DNA from: Theodoxus fluviatilis
Lineage: Eukaryota > Mollusca > Gastropoda > Cycloneritida > Neritidae
Assembly: GCA_034096865.1 (NCBI GenBank)
Contig: JAWQFJ010020585.1
Coordinates: 1-41,809 of the forward strand
DNA: 41,809 bases
Direction: 5' to 3'
Part shown: positions 1-12,554 of the stretch, one piece after another
How positions within the stretch are numbered: position 1 is the stretch's first letter
How the letters are laid out: each line of letters starts with the position of its first letter
Program-made: the position numbers and the translations under genes
Notes under the pieces: generated by a model
What the model was told of the DNA's origin: nothing
Databases searched by the model: none
Seen by the model: the letters and a program-made list of their open reading frames with translations, nothing else

Positions 1-14
1 CAGAGATTTGCTTT

Positions 15-154
15 CATACAACCGGACTTTTATACATCCGATTTTCATACAACCGGAAAATTCTAAGTAATAACAAAGAGTAGCTTCTGCCGGGACCCTG
101 TCTGCCCCTTTCATACATCCAGACTTTCATACATCCGGTGTTTTATACATCCGG
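15..154. repeat. Short periodic repeat, core ATACAWCCGG
   Basis: The core CATACATCCGG or CATACAACCGG appears six times, starting near 15, 32, 46, 112, 128 and 145. The members of each group of three are about 15-17 bp apart, with T-rich spacers (TTTTCATACATCCGG-like). The two groups are separated by about 55 bp of unrelated sequence. This looks like the edge of a larger repetitive element that begins left of the window, but I cannot assign it to a family. Confidence 0.7.
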
Positions 155-364
155 TCTATACTACCGAGGTTGACTTACGATCTTTCCGTCATACAAACAT
201 GGGTTGATGAGCATCTCCCCATAGCACGTTGAGAACCATAAGCCGATTTCTACTCGGAGTAATAGAATGGTCAAACACCCAAACTTTAGCTGAGCTTCCT
301 GCTACACGCAGAGGTAAATCTCGGGGGGAAATAGCTTTCCTAGTAGGTGGTTGTGCCGTCTTGA

Positions 365-599
365 AATAATGCTTCTGAACCCGATTTCTTAGAGACAATG
401 TTGGACTCCTCTTGCTTTTCTTCAATTGCGTTTCCCCCCTTCAAAATCAGACAACAATCACTCAGTGTTGTTTAGGTCCAATAATGCTTCTGCGTTCGAT
501 TTCTCAGAAACAATGTTGGACTCCTCCTGCTTTTCTTCAATTATACTTTTTCCCCCTTCAATATCAGACAACAATCAAGCTGAGTTTTTTTAAGGTCCA
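365..599. repeat. Diverged tandem duplication, about 115 bp unit
   Basis: Copy 1 (about 365-479) and copy 2 (about 480-599) both start AATAATGCTTCTG and share GACAATGTTGGACTCCTC, TGCTTTTCTTCAATT, a C-run, ATCAGACAACAATCA and AGGTCC in the same order. They differ by substitutions and small indels. Both copies are non-coding in every frame I looked at. The origin is unknown; a local duplication or part of an old repeat are both possible. Confidence 0.8.
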
Positions 600-3500
600 G
601 ATGGTCTTTCCAAATTGAAACAGCGGCTCTTGGCATCGAGTGGCGTCCAGTTTCGATCAACACGTCTACAAGAAAACCCTCCCATGAGACTGAAAGAGTA
701 AAGCGAATTACGACGCGACTCCTGGGTCAGACGTATTCAGCCTCCCTCACACCTTTCCAGGAAGGACTGAGCACGAAATCGCTGGCGGGGATCGAGGGCC
801 AGCACGAGCCAGCCATGGGGTGCGTGCATGGCTCAATGTCGGCACCCATCGCTCCTCTCTACCAGCACGGCGATACTCCTGCACGACGTGCTAAGTCTCC
901 CTAACTCCCCGCCTGAGCTCGGGCTCCGTCAGTGAGCATCGGGCTGCAGACAGGGGGATCTGAAGGGCGGACCGCCACAAGACCAACAGCAGGAAGACAG
1001 GGGGTAAACACATCGACCCCTACGGCTCAGACATCGGCCCCGTCTTCCGCCTACATCAGTCAAGCGGGCCTTGAGATGGGCGAGGGGCAAGAGCTTTCCT
1101 TTCCGCGGATGCCGAGGTGGCGACAAGTTTCTCCTTTCTAGGAAAGTAATGGAACTTCTGAGTTGTTTTCTTAGAGATGTAGAAGACGTTCCCCTTCTTA
1201 TGAACTACCTCTCGGCTGCGACCAGTTCAACAGTACTGTGAAGATGAGGTTCAGCCGCGCAGCAGATTGAAAATGTCTGCGGTATCCGAGTCAACAATTC
1301 ATAGAAAAAGGACAAGAATCGGGAGGAAGAGTAAGTAAAAGATTTCTACGACAGCCGACTCGGCCCCATCCGACACATCAATGGCGGCTCGCAAGACGCC
1401 AAGGACTGCTCAATCTAACAACGTCACGGGCAAGTCTGAGTCTCAAAAACAATTAAGGTCCTCGTTCAACGGCTGTGAAGTTTCAATAAAATCCAACTTT
1501 CCTATCAGACAGCTTCGAAAGTCCAACCGTATTTAGGAACTTCACCGCAACTTTTAAAAGCAGATGATTCGGGTCTTTTCCTTCAAGTCCGCACGTATCC
1601 ACAAAAATATTACCACACGACAAGACCCATGAGACTTCCTTCTCTTGCAAACCGGCTCTGAATTCCCAGTTTCGACAGATACTGGCGGAGTCGTCGTCAA
1701 AGCATCAAAGGTTTGCCGCCTCAAAGACTTTGGTGAAGGCATCAAGTGAGCCACTTGACTTCTTGACGCAGAGACATCCTTTGATGTGGCGATCTGCCCA
1801 GTAGCGGTCTGCCCTGGCAAAAGCCAGCAGATCAAAGGCCTGCCGATGGCAGAGGTTTCCCCAGTCTAACGAGGGCCTCACTCACCTGATCTCAGCCAGA
1901 TGCCTGCCTAACGATAGCAGGGACAGCCAGGCTAAGATTGATGTGGAAAAGATACGTGCTGAGTTTTTCCAGCACACTGGTGTTCCACATCTTCACAATC
2001 TTCCGCTCTATATATTTCCCCAACCCCAAAAGTGGCATGATAAAGGTATAGGCAGATGAAGAACATTCAGAGCACGAAGAGTATAGGACTTGCCAACACG
2101 CAGTTTCTTCTGGGTTCCAACATTTCATACTGGCAGCCGCAAATGAAAGATTTTTAAAAATGTCGAAGATTGGAGGGAAAAAATTCAAGATTCAGTCTAT
2201 CTTGAGAATGAACCTGGCGACCCGACACTTGCCAAGTTAAATTAACGGTGTCTGAATTTAGCTTCAAAGATCTGAGTCGGGATGATTTGCACTGGACATG
2301 TCCGTCAGCGGACGTGGTCATGAACAAGCGCAAGAGGTCAAGCACATGACACGTCCAGGAAACGGGAAATAATCAAACTCCACGGTGGTCTGACACGTGC
2401 AGAAGGCAAAGCCGCTCCTGTCCATCACCACGCCACTGCATGCGTGGGCCTTCAGCATGCTTATTTACATGCAGCTAGTCGTGGGGCGTGCGTGTTTACA
2501 GGAGCAGCTCCTCTCGGCAACTATACTGAACACAGCACGCTGTTGTCCACGCGGCTATGCGCAGAACTCTCTTCTCTGAGAGCAAGCACGCCCAGACAAC
2601 ACTGGTCGTTTCCGCGGCAGACAACTACCAGCAATGATGTCTGGAGGGAAATAGCTCGGGGGATGGTAAAGGCACTCTCGCGGAATTGTGCAAGGAAATG
2701 TTTCCTTTTTCCCCAAGCGACGGCCGGTGAATAGTTTTAGATGCCAAATGGGGCCAGCACATCTACACTCCAGCCACGTCGCACGGGGTTTAGCGGGGAG
2801 GATTTTAGCAGCGCTGCAACTACTGTATATCTGGAGCGGGTGCCCGTCTGTCTCTGCATCTCTGAACGGACCATCAATCCCAAGACTCCCCACTCGGCTG
2901 CTGCGGTCACGGCTCCGCCGCATAGCGCACTCGCTCGTCGGCATTCTTGCCATAGACTACCGGTTCACACCGCAACCGCGGAGATCAGATCAGCATCCAG
3001 CCTGTGAGAGCTGCCCTCCCCCCTGTGCAACGGCACATCTTGAGAACACAGACATTTTCGTGCGACCTCTCAGCAAAGTGAGAAGATAGCGCATGCATTT
3101 AAATTAGTTGCTGTTGCCTCTTGAAGTTAGGTGCATTAGCTTTTTTAATAGAGTGCTGTTAAGTCCCTCAATCAGATTAAAATTTTAAAAGTTGCATCGC
3201 TGATACTAAAAAACTTCAATTAGAAATAACCATAGCTGCACATCAAAGCAGGAAGTCTGTCAATAATGAATCTTTGACAGCGAAAGTTCTTTTTAAAAAA
3301 GTGTTTTTCGCTTTGGGGTTTTGATTTCCTTTCAGTGTACCGCCACACAAATATCATTAAACACCAGACCAAGTCATCACAACGTCGAAACAAACCGCTC
3401 AAAGCCAAATTGGAAAAGGTTGAAACGAGTTCATCCGGCAGCACGACAGCAAGGTGGCGCCCGTGCTATTAAGTGAAGCATGGCATAACGCGGTAAGTGC

Positions 3501-6500
3501 AAAATGTCGAGAAAAGTGGAGGGGCACTTCAAGCGAGGGCGGTGGAAGGGTGGGCAGCTGCGGGCTGCTGTTGGCACTTGTGGCAGGCCCTGCGCCACAG
3601 TTTGCCTCTCCAGAAAGCGCCCAGCGGCAGACCACTCCCCTCTCTCTCGGGTTTCCCGCTCCGCTTGCTCGTGAAGAGTGCCACATCCGTGACGGGATGC
3701 TATTTGTCTACGTTCTCAAGCCTGAAGGCACCCCGTCCCTCCATGTTTATGTCCCTCGTGGGGATGTACACAATTGGAGACCCGCTCGTGATTCATTCTC
3801 TGTTCTCTCGATAGGGCAAATGATTACCATTCGGGTCCTGCTCGCTCCCATCACAAGCGTGTGAGCGTGTGCTGTCGTCCATCAGCGAGGAGGAACAGCA
3901 CCCGCTCATGGGAAGACGTAAGGGCATTTTCACGAAAACGGCTTGCAGCGCAGAAGTGCGCTCTTTACAAAGCACACCTTCGTGGCAGCGTACATCTGAC
4001 TCTCCTCGTAATGCCGCCCATCTTCCTTTCCACCACCCCTGTCACTCAGCGACTGCAAGAACTGTACTGGATGCAATGGGCAATTGTTATGTAAGCCTTC
4101 GGGCACAATCATGTGCAAACTACCAAGCTGGAATTTCTCGATGGGTTTTCCAAATCACGATGTTACTAAACAAGCGAACTTAAAAGGGTTCTCATGATGG
4201 GTTCGGCTATTTTCATTCCTCGACTGTTGTGAAATCCGAGTCCAAATAGGTGCAGTAGACAGATTTTTAGAGGAAGCGTTTGCAACACACAGACGGACGA
4301 GTCGTGAGGAAATGAAACTGATAACACAGTCCAGAAATAAAAGAAACAACACTTCATCCAGCTTTTTACTACTCGGAAAACGAAGGGGAGTGATAGAAGC
4401 TGAGTTACGGCTTTGGACTACAGACGCAGCAGCGGTTTTGTTTGACGTTCTACCCACAGAGAACTTGTTGGAAGCAATCAGAGCGTTTGGCCTTCTCCGC
4501 CTTTCCACTGGAGGCACACGGCTCTATTTATCAGCTTTCACTCCTGTCTCTCAGGACGGTGCCTCGCCATGTGCCAGTTTGTGTTCGTCAGTCTGCAGGA
4601 TAATTACGGAACATCCATTCCCCCTTCCTTCTCCCTTTCTCTTTCCACTGCCAGAGGCGACCAAGGCGCGCCAGGGCATACAGGCACGCCGGCAGATGGT
4701 TCGTGGTACTCGCTGGCATGGCTGGGGAAGCAACAAGGTCTGCGTGATTTACTGCTTGGGAGTTCCGCTTATCTGTCAACTGGGAGCCCAGCATAGAAAA
4801 GAGTTTTTCTGGGAGTAGTGCTTCTTTTTTTTTTGCTCTCTTTTCCTCAGTCTCGGGAATCCTTCCCAGCCGACCGTCCTGTATTCATCCATATCAGCGA
4901 ACGTCGAGTTTACGACCACCTCCGACTACAAAGACAACATCCCCTGCTTTAGAACACGAGTGATAAAGTTCTGTGTTGGCAATAACGCCCACTACCTGCA
5001 GCCGCCGCTATCTGTGAGCCAAAACCACAGCAGAAAAAAGACCTCCTCTTACGAGATATTTTAGTGTGTTCTACGAAAGCGACCCAACAAACACCCCAGA
5101 CATGTAAACAGAAAAGCAAAAAAGGTATCTCAGGGGGCGCCTTGTTCACCTCTTACGTAGCAGACTATATTTTCAGCACGAAATAAAGGTTTGTCACTGG
5201 TTTATAAAATGTCGATTTAACTAAGAACTTTCTCTTCGATACTCCCAAACAAACGATAAAACTGGATAGAGGTTTACGGCACATCAGCATTTGCACGCTA
5301 TGTAAGATCCCTTACTGCAGAATCGCTACAGCTGTGAAACTAAGAACTGCCTTGATTTCCGATCCAGTTATTCGTCTTTTTCGAGTCGTGACGGGAGACG
5401 AGTCTTTTCTTACCCTTGATCCACAGTGGGATTTCAAATATGGTAGCTATTCATGCCCGAGAGTGATTTTGTTATTGTTGTTGTGTGTGTGTGTGGGGGG
5501 GGGGGGTGTCAACAAACGATGATTCTTCAATCCATCCAAACTCCACCCTCTAAAGGTTGCGTTTCTCAGCTGCCAAAACACCCCTAAGCACGTGTCTGAA
5601 CTAATTCAATACAAGCAAATGGAACTCTTCTCCAAGCATGCATGCACTCTCCAATTGTTGGCGTCAGCATTTCGGATACCACGACGTCTCTGCCAGACTA
5701 GTCAACACTTTATGCCTACGTACAAGAATTCCCAATCACAGCCGATCCAGGCCAGGCAGACACAATGCGGTGCTGCAGCAAAGCGTGAAGCCAGCTGCTT
5801 CCTGGCGGAGTGCGGGCAATTCCGATGGGCAGACGTGGCGGTGACCACGGCGCACTGGAGGCTGGTCCAGGCTCTTGGACGCTTATCGTTTCACGCGTAC
5901 CTGCAGCCCGGCAAAGCCCTGCTATCTTGTCGGGGCTATGATCTCACAGCGTGCCTCTAGCGATAGCAACAGTGAAATGTGGATTTCCTCCTAAAAAAAC
6001 GGTCCTCTGCCTATCTTACAGCAGACCTAGTTCAGAACCGACCCCTTGACCTTGCAAGTCAGACCTCAAATTAATGGGGTTGGAGATATAAGCTACTGAG
6101 GACTTTTTATAGCGGAAGTGTCAAGTACTCCCGATTTTCAAAAAGGAACCGAACCATCAACACTGGAAACCGTGATAGCCAGAATCACAAGCAACGGCTG
6201 TGAGAAAAACGCGAGACTCGCACGTGTATCGCCATATGGATCTGCTCCCTAAGTGCTGTCTATTTCAGGTCTTCACAGAATCAACAAATTTTCCATGGAA
6301 TCGCTTGCATAATCTCTTTACTTTCAGATAGCACTGTACTCCTACGGTTACCGTGAGAAAAATACGTTAAAAAATCATTTCGTACATGTCTTAATCTTGA
6401 AATGTGATACAGACTCGGAACTGTTTATTTTCCCATGACCCAATGAAGCATGGGACTTTCTATGAAGTTGACATTTAAAGGCAGCGATGTCAAGCAGCAC

Positions 6501-7045
6501 TGCGTAAGAAACCACAGCGGGAAAAGCGCCAAACTTCTCGAGCTTATCAACATTTCAGACGCATGATCCAGCGATTAAAATGATCCCATGACGTGAAAAA
6601 ACTCACTCTGTCCCGGCGAGCAAAAGGTTCAAGGAGAAACGACAACACGTTTGGCTGCCGAAATTTGAGTGATTATAGAGTGCATACTTAGAAAGTAAAT
6701 ATTCATGAACTCGGCCCCGTAAAGGACGTTGAGGAGCAAACTGTGCAGAAGGTCTCGGTACATTTTAAACCTTTCACAATGGAAGCAAAACGCCGTCAAT
6801 TTTTTTCCATTAAATTGTTTATACAAACATCACATCTAGTCTGTAAATAGAGGAGAAGAAGAAAAAAATAACAACCCATGGCAGAACACTCAATTCTAGC
6901 AAGAGCATGCAAGCACACGCTGACTTTTCGAGCTGCGTGAAACTGAGCTGTCTCCTCTCGCAAAATTTGAGCCGATTACTCATTCCCTTCAAACATCTAT
7001 TTTCTCGCTTGCTGGGGCTTTAAAACCACGCAAAAACATTAACAA
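600..7045. other. Unique-looking DNA, no gene recognised
   Basis: Open frames here are short (under about 170 codons), overlap each other on both strands and have no recognisable domain, so I call none of them genes. CpG is frequent, for example about 22 CpG in the 240 bp from 2,761, which suggests little historical germline methylation. A short GT then G run lies at about 5,483-5,507. The stretch 3,090-3,400 is more AT-rich. I see no transposon ends, tRNA-like boxes or tandem arrays. Confidence 0.6.
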
Positions 7046-7046
7046 G

Positions 7047-7069
7047 AGGGGGGGGGGGGGGGGGGGGGA
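7047..7069. repeat. Poly-G run
   Basis: An essentially uninterrupted run of about 20 G follows AACAAGA. Such a run can form G-quadruplexes and is hard to sequence, so its exact length should be treated as uncertain. Confidence 0.9.
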
Positions 7070-7780
7070 GCAGAGCTAAGGGCGCTCTCACCATTTACAC
7101 CTCTGAAAAGACTCCAAATAAGATAATATTACTCTTCCCACCTCATGGCCACCTCCAACTACGACAGCCCACCTCGGGGCATGGAGCGAAATGGCATTGG
7201 TGGAAGTTCTAGCGCCGAGAACACCACGCATGCGTGTTCTGGTCATCTCACGCTCTGGCGCCGTGGGAAGTGGCTGGCGAGAAGCCAAGCAGAAATCATG
7301 CTTTTCCTGGTGGAGGGGAGGAGGGGGGAAAAGTGACAAAGACTTAATCCCAGCGCCACGCCTTCCAGACAAAACAAAGGCACGGAGACAAAGGGTGGGC
7401 AGGAGAGGGAGAGAGAGAGAAGAGTGGCAAGAGAAGAGGGCTGAGGACCTGGATGGCTGCTGCTGCTGCTGCGAGGGAGGGCAGATGGGAGGGCAAGCAC
7501 AGCCAAGTCGATTACGGCCCTCATCGCGTCAACTCTCCTCGTCCGCACCCCTCCTCGCGCTTTGGCCCTCTCGTCCTTTATCCAATTCCCCAACGCCGCC
7601 CAAAGCCGCCCGAACCAGTTCCCCAATCTCATTAGTCATTGCTGTCATCAAGGGCCTAATCTGCCCAGGCCTTGACCCCTCCTCACGCAGACACCAGACA
7701 GCTAGAGGAAACCAGCGATGACAGCTCCGACGCCAAGTGGCAGCTTGGAAAGTATTTTGCTTCGAGGGGAGATGAACGAG

Positions 7781-7784
<4 letters not shown>
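7070..7784. other. GC-rich unique DNA, no gene recognised
   Basis: Long frames occur on both strands here because the sequence is GC-rich and stop-poor. They are mutually overlapping, low in complexity and match no family I know. A short CTG run lies at about 7,457-7,471. Confidence 0.5.

Positions 7785-8390
<606 letters not shown>

Positions 8391-8449
<59 letters not shown>
8391..8449. repeat. (CA)n microsatellite
   Basis: A pure CA array of about 58 bp that follows a short A-run. Confidence 0.98.
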
Positions 8450-8452
<3 letters not shown>

Positions 8453-9395
8453 CAGCAGAAAAAGATGAGGAAGAAGAGGCAAAAAGCGTAGGCGAAACCA
8501 GGAGATTGGAGAAGTCGAGTGGAGAGAACGCCCGTCCCTAACCACGGCCTTGCGAGAACGAGAGCCTGAAATTCGAGGAGCCATCCATTAATCCAGGCAG
8601 TCACGCTTGGTCTTTCAAGCCGGGATCTCCCTGTTCTTTACCGTCTTCTCTCGAGGAAGTGGCGGGAATCGATAAATCAATGGCGCACTCCAGACCGCAT
8701 CTCACTGCCGTCCATTGTCAACAGCAAGTGGCGCGCACACTGGGAGCAAATTGCCAACGTGAAACGTGGAGGTCTTCATCGCTCCCCGCCCTGTCCACAC
8801 AGAGCGGTTGTGCGGACGGCAAGAAAGTGTGAAAGGCTCCTTGGCAGGGCAATCTGCGGCCAACACCGCCACAAGTAGGTCGCATCCCAAGGCGAGAGCT
8901 CAGAAGACTCCATAAGCCCTGCAGTCCGCACAAAGGAATTACTACGCCATTCTGCGTTATTGAAAGCACCGTTCTCGCGAACACACGCCTACACAAATTA
9001 TGGGCAAGCGGCACGAGGCAACTTGTATGAAAGGCAGGAGTGATGCCCGGTTACACAGGAGTTTCTCATCTCCAGCTACGGTGCAAAGTCACATGGTAAC
9101 ACATGAACGAAAGTCAAAAAGACGCTTTTGTAAATAGTGAAACAGTTGCCACACATGACGAACTCAAATGGAAGAATCCATCTCAAGCCACCGACTACGT
9201 GTCGTGGAAGACTTAACGGCCACTAAAACAGCACTGAAAAAAATATGATACAACTTTCGATACATTCCCTATGCAAGAGAAATCATGCAAAAATACCAAA
9301 GCACAACCTAACAAGGTACACGGAAACAACAAACACTGGTAGAGCAAGCGGAATTGCTAAGCGCGGGTTCTTCATCGCGGACAAATTTTAAAAGA

Positions 9396-9397
<2 letters not shown>
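8450..9397. other. Unique DNA, no gene recognised
   Basis: About 950 bp without a convincing frame or repeat. It contains several homeodomain-like AT cores (for example CGATAAATCAATGG near 8,670) set in CpG-containing sequence, which is suggestive only. Confidence 0.4.
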
Positions 9398-9464
<67 letters not shown>

Positions 9465-9469
9465 CACAC

Positions 9470-9521
<52 letters not shown>
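9398..9521. repeat. Interrupted (CA)n microsatellite
   Basis: A CA array of about 124 bp, broken by AAAACAC near 9,430 and by ACAACACACAACAC near 9,462-9,474. No coding content. Confidence 0.98.
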
Positions 9522-9524
<3 letters not shown>

Positions 9525-10317
9525 GAGCTCGTAGTCATGGCCCACAGTCCGCCCTCAGCTCCAGTTCATCCATCAGCAGGCAACGGAAGAGATAAGACGT
9601 CTTCCATCAAGAAATCAATGCCAGCCGTGTGCTGAATAAAGCAGGCGAGCTGGGCGGGCCCAAAGACGTTGCACAGCAGTAATGGCACATATTAATCAAA
9701 ATGGAACCCGGCTCTTGGCCAAAGGCAGCTCGGCGTCGGGGGACAAGCGGGCGCTATCCATTCGGGGACGTGGCCAGATTAGACGGCCACGTCTTGATAG
9801 ATTGCCAGGCTAAACCTATTTTTCAGATGGCGAGGCGCAAATAAATTGATGGGAGCCCCATCTCGCCCGGATCGGTTTTTGGGCAGATGGGACGGGTGCT
9901 ATTGGGCGAGTGTTGTCGCGAGTTGACGTCCGCGCCAACGACCCGTGGCGTCCCACTTGTTCCTCGCGCAAGCAAACACTCTCGGTGATACGTTTTTATT
10001 ATCTCGTCTTTCCTGCGTCTGCCCCAGGGATCAGGGAAATGAAGAATGCCGAGCATAAATCCATGGCCGTCTTCATAGACTTCGCAGGAGCGTGCCGTAC
10101 CTCGATCAATATGCGCGACGAAGGTAGAAGTCAAAATGCTCAGCTCAAAATATGCGACCCTCTTGCCGTCATCTCGTTTTTATCATTAAAATTTCTTTTC
10201 CTATCAGACACCCTGGGGATATGAAATAGCTTCTCAAAAACAATTTAAAGCCAGCGGTTTTTCCCAGAGAAAAATGTAATACCAACGTAAATCTTTATTC
10301 GGAATCGTCATTAACGT

Positions 10318-10319
<2 letters not shown>
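9522..10319. other. Unique DNA, possible regulatory sequence
   Basis: No gene recognised. The part from about 9,650 to 9,960 contains an ATTAATCAAAATGG segment, the palindrome CTTGGCCAAAG near 9,715, the inverted repeat described at 9,767-9,793, and AAATAAATTGATGGG near 9,838. The clustering of binding-site-like motifs is what one expects from an enhancer or conserved non-coding element, but this is inference without a cross-species comparison. Confidence 0.35.
9767..9793. promoter_or_regulatory. Perfect inverted repeat GACGTGGCC-N9-GGCCACGTC
   Basis: Two 9-bp arms are exact reverse complements around the spacer AGATTAGAC. The arms contain a GCCACGTC core like sites bound by bZIP or bHLH factors, and the spacer contains a GATTA homeodomain-like core. 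The symmetry is certain; a role as a factor-binding site is inferred. Confidence 0.35.

Positions 10320-10368
<49 letters not shown>
10320..10368. repeat. (CT)n microsatellite at 5' edge of non-LTR element
   Basis: A pure CT array of about 48 bp that stops exactly where the non-LTR element's GGCTCCTCCGGCGCGC begins. The element's other end also runs into CT repeats, so this array may be the target or the target-site duplication of the insertion. Confidence 0.95.
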
Positions 10369-10370
<2 letters not shown>

Positions 10371-10446
10371 CTCCTCCGGCGCGCTCGCACTAGCGATCAG
10401 ACGTGTTCGCGACCCTCCCGCCAGGAACTGCAGTTGAAGCAGAACT

Positions 10447-11271
10447 ATGCCAGTCGCCGGATTCCCAGCTGCTGTGGAAGTACTGCTATCCTCGCTACTT
10501 ACGTCTGATGAACTTTCGTCTTGGAAGGTGACGGGGGAGCCTGGAGGTGTTGTGGTCGTGCTCAGATTCAGGCCAAGTGACGGGCAGCCATTACTCGCTT
10601 CTCATACTCAACGCGGACACTGGAGAAGGAAGCCTCCTGCACAACTTCGACGTGACCAGTTGCGTGCCCAGAGACACAGAACCTTGGATGAGACAGCGCA
10701 TTTCACAAATTTTGCAAAACATGATGTTGAAATTACCGCGAATAACATTTGTGATCAAATGTCTGATGCTGCACGATCTCCCCGTGCCTCGACATCAAGT
10801 CCTTGCCCAACAACGACCTTGACCTTTGACCCTCCCAGCCAAACAACAATAGTGGCGAAGAAAGCAGTCCTCTCAGAAGAAATTGATGAATCAGTGATGC
10901 AGACAGATTCCTCTCCAGATGATGCCTCCACCAGTGCCACTGTTTCTAAGGGTCATCCATCTGAGGAAGATGAGTGGATGAGGGGCTTCGATGCTCGTTT
11001 CGAGGCGGCATTTGCAACAGCAATTGAGTGCTGGAGACAGGAAAGGAAGAAGACTGACACAGGTGGAGGTAACACTGGAGCCCTTAGTACCATGGATCCT
11101 GGTGAGGACCCTGAGGAAACTCCGCCGCCAGCAGAGTGTGGTCCAGCCATGGTTCCACCTGTTGACAATTCCACCAGCAAGCCAGCAAGATCTACACGTC
11201 AGACGCGCCCCCTTCATCGGCTGAGTTTTCCACCACCACAGCAGCCTCATTGCGGGGCACCCAACAGCTGA
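10447..11271 (+). CDS. ORF1-like protein of non-LTR element, 274 aa
   Basis: The frame runs from an ATG 78 bp inside the element to a TGA, uninterrupted. Residues about 1-45 contain SSLLTSDELSSWKV followed by the hydrophobic VVVVLRF strand. Residues about 60-76 contain RRKPPAQLRRDQLRAQRH, a basic motif of a kind I associate with N-terminal ORF1-type proteins of invertebrate retroelements. The middle is Ser/Thr/Pro-rich. The remainder includes an acidic Trp-containing segment (EEDEWMRGFDARFEAAF, about residues 173-189) and a Pro-rich tail. There is no CCHC knuckle and no enzyme domain. The likely role is a nucleic-acid-binding or RNP protein, but this is inferred from position and basic motif. 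It could also be a non-functional remnant whose frame survives because the insertion is fairly young. Confidence 0.55.
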   Translation: MPVAGFPAAVEVLLSSLLTSDELSSWKVTGEPGGVVVVLRFRPSDGQPLLASHTQRGHWRRKPPAQLRRDQLRAQRHRTLDETAHFTNFAKHDVEITANNICDQMSDAARSPRASTSSPCPTTTLTFDPPSQTTIVAKKAVLSEEIDESVMQTDSSPDDASTSATVSKGHPSEEDEWMRGFDARFEAAFATAIECWRQERKKTDTGGGNTGALSTMDPGEDPEETPPPAECGPAMVPPVDNSTSKPARSTRQTRPLHRLSFPPPQQPHCGAPNS

Positions 11272-11563
11272 CTGCCAGACAAGACAGCAGCGACAGCGTC
11301 TCGTGCAACACGGGCAGCACGAGGGTGACAAGAAGCAGGCCTTCAACCAATCCATCCCAGAATGCGCAGACAGCACGAAAACCAGAGACATTTCGGACTT
11401 TCGCTCGCAGAAAGTGACTTTATTGCTTCTGTACGCTCAAAAGTTTGCCTGACTGGTTGCCAGTCTTGACCTTGTTTGTGATAATGTGTTTTTTTCCTAA
11501 GTTCGTATCGACCAAACTTTGTTTTGGATAACTTATGTTTTGCAATGGGCCGGAGGCCCCAGC

Positions 11564-11569
11564 AATAAA
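11564..11569 (+). terminator. Polyadenylation signal AATAAA of non-LTR element
   Basis: AATAAA lies just after the GGGCC/GGCCC hairpin and just before the (TTCG)4 tail, where the element's transcript would end. Confidence 0.6.
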
Positions 11570-11584
11570 GTTTTCGTTCGTTCG

Positions 11585-11589
<5 letters not shown>

Positions 11590-11621
<32 letters not shown>

Positions 11622-11646
11622 GCATGCACACACACACACACACACG

Positions 11647-11700
<54 letters not shown>
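11590..11700. repeat. (CT)n then (CA)n compound microsatellite
   Basis: CT repeats (11,590-11,619), a short ATGCATG link, then CA repeats with two GCACGC interruptions to 11,700. The array directly follows the (TTCG)4 tail of the non-LTR element. Confidence 0.97.
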
Positions 11701-11702
<2 letters not shown>

Positions 11703-12554
11703 GGCATGTAGGTAGAGAGACGCGTTCGTTCCACACACAATGTCTAATCAAGACAATCAATACAGGCAAAGATACGCCACTCGAAGGTCGAACATCTCCA
11801 GTAGCCAGAGAAGATCTCAGATAAGGTGCTGCCAAAATGCCTGGAAGGGAGAGCGACAGGGCCGTGCCATTTCGCTCCAAGCCAGGATTGTTTACTCTTG
11901 CACCCTCCAAGAAGACGAAGGAGAGGCGATGGCATCTGCTGTGGCTTCCTGAGAGAAGCTGTGGGAACGTTACATAAGACGATAATGTCTTCCAGAGATC
12001 ATTACCACCTCTAGTGCCACGCAAGAAGATATATCGCTGCACTTACGCCCCTGCACGCCCTCCTTGCTTGGCTGGGCAAGGGAGGCGGCTGGAAACTTTC
12101 AGTGGGGTTGCTTAACATCATCAGCCCGGGGGAAATTGCCTCGCGACCTCCATCAGCAAGGGAGGGCAGGGTGTCCCAAAACATCTTCTGGCACGGGGAT
12201 GGAACGCCAGCGAACTATCGCCCCCTGCCCACCCAGAGCCCGGAGTCGCATTTCCCAGGGAACACGGCCCCGCATGGACTAAACAAACAGAGGTGTTTTA
12301 GCGGCGACGGCAGTCACGCCAAGAATCAGCCTGGGGTCTAGTGATGAGGGCCCAGGCTTTGGTGATGGGGGTCGGGGCAGCCACCCGACACCCCCGGGGT
12401 TCCAGGAGGCGCTGTTACCGAAGCTCCCCGTGTCTGACGAAGTGCCAGCTCCGGCTCCAGGACACGCTCTGTTACACGGGTCTGCCATGACTAATGGCTG
12501 CAGGTGACTCGTCGATCCTCTTCAAAAAGGTCTGCCTTGCCTTCAAACATCGCG
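11701..12554. other. Unique DNA, no gene recognised
   Basis: About 850 bp with only short overlapping frames on both strands and no repeat structure that I can see. Nothing distinguishes a coding strand. Confidence 0.5.

Larger units (their letters stand above)
10369..11589 (+). mobile_element. Short non-LTR retrotransposon, ORF1 only
   Basis: The unit begins right after a CT array and ends with a GGGCC-GGA-GGCCC hairpin (11,547-11,559), AATAAA at 11,564-11,569 and a (TTCG)4 tail at 11,573-11,588, then CT repeats resume. Hairpin plus simple-repeat tail is typical of non-LTR retrotransposon 3' ends. One long frame (10,447-11,271) fills most of the body, followed by about 300 bp of 3' non-coding sequence. 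No endonuclease or reverse-transcriptase segment is visible, so the copy is non-autonomous, or internally deleted relative to a larger parent. Boundaries are good at both ends. Clade is not assignable from this alone. Confidence 0.75.

Noticed and set aside
11533..12042. 169-codon minus-strand open frame
   Set aside because: Its C-terminal part reads through CA and CT repeats and the tail of the non-LTR element; the rest has no domain.
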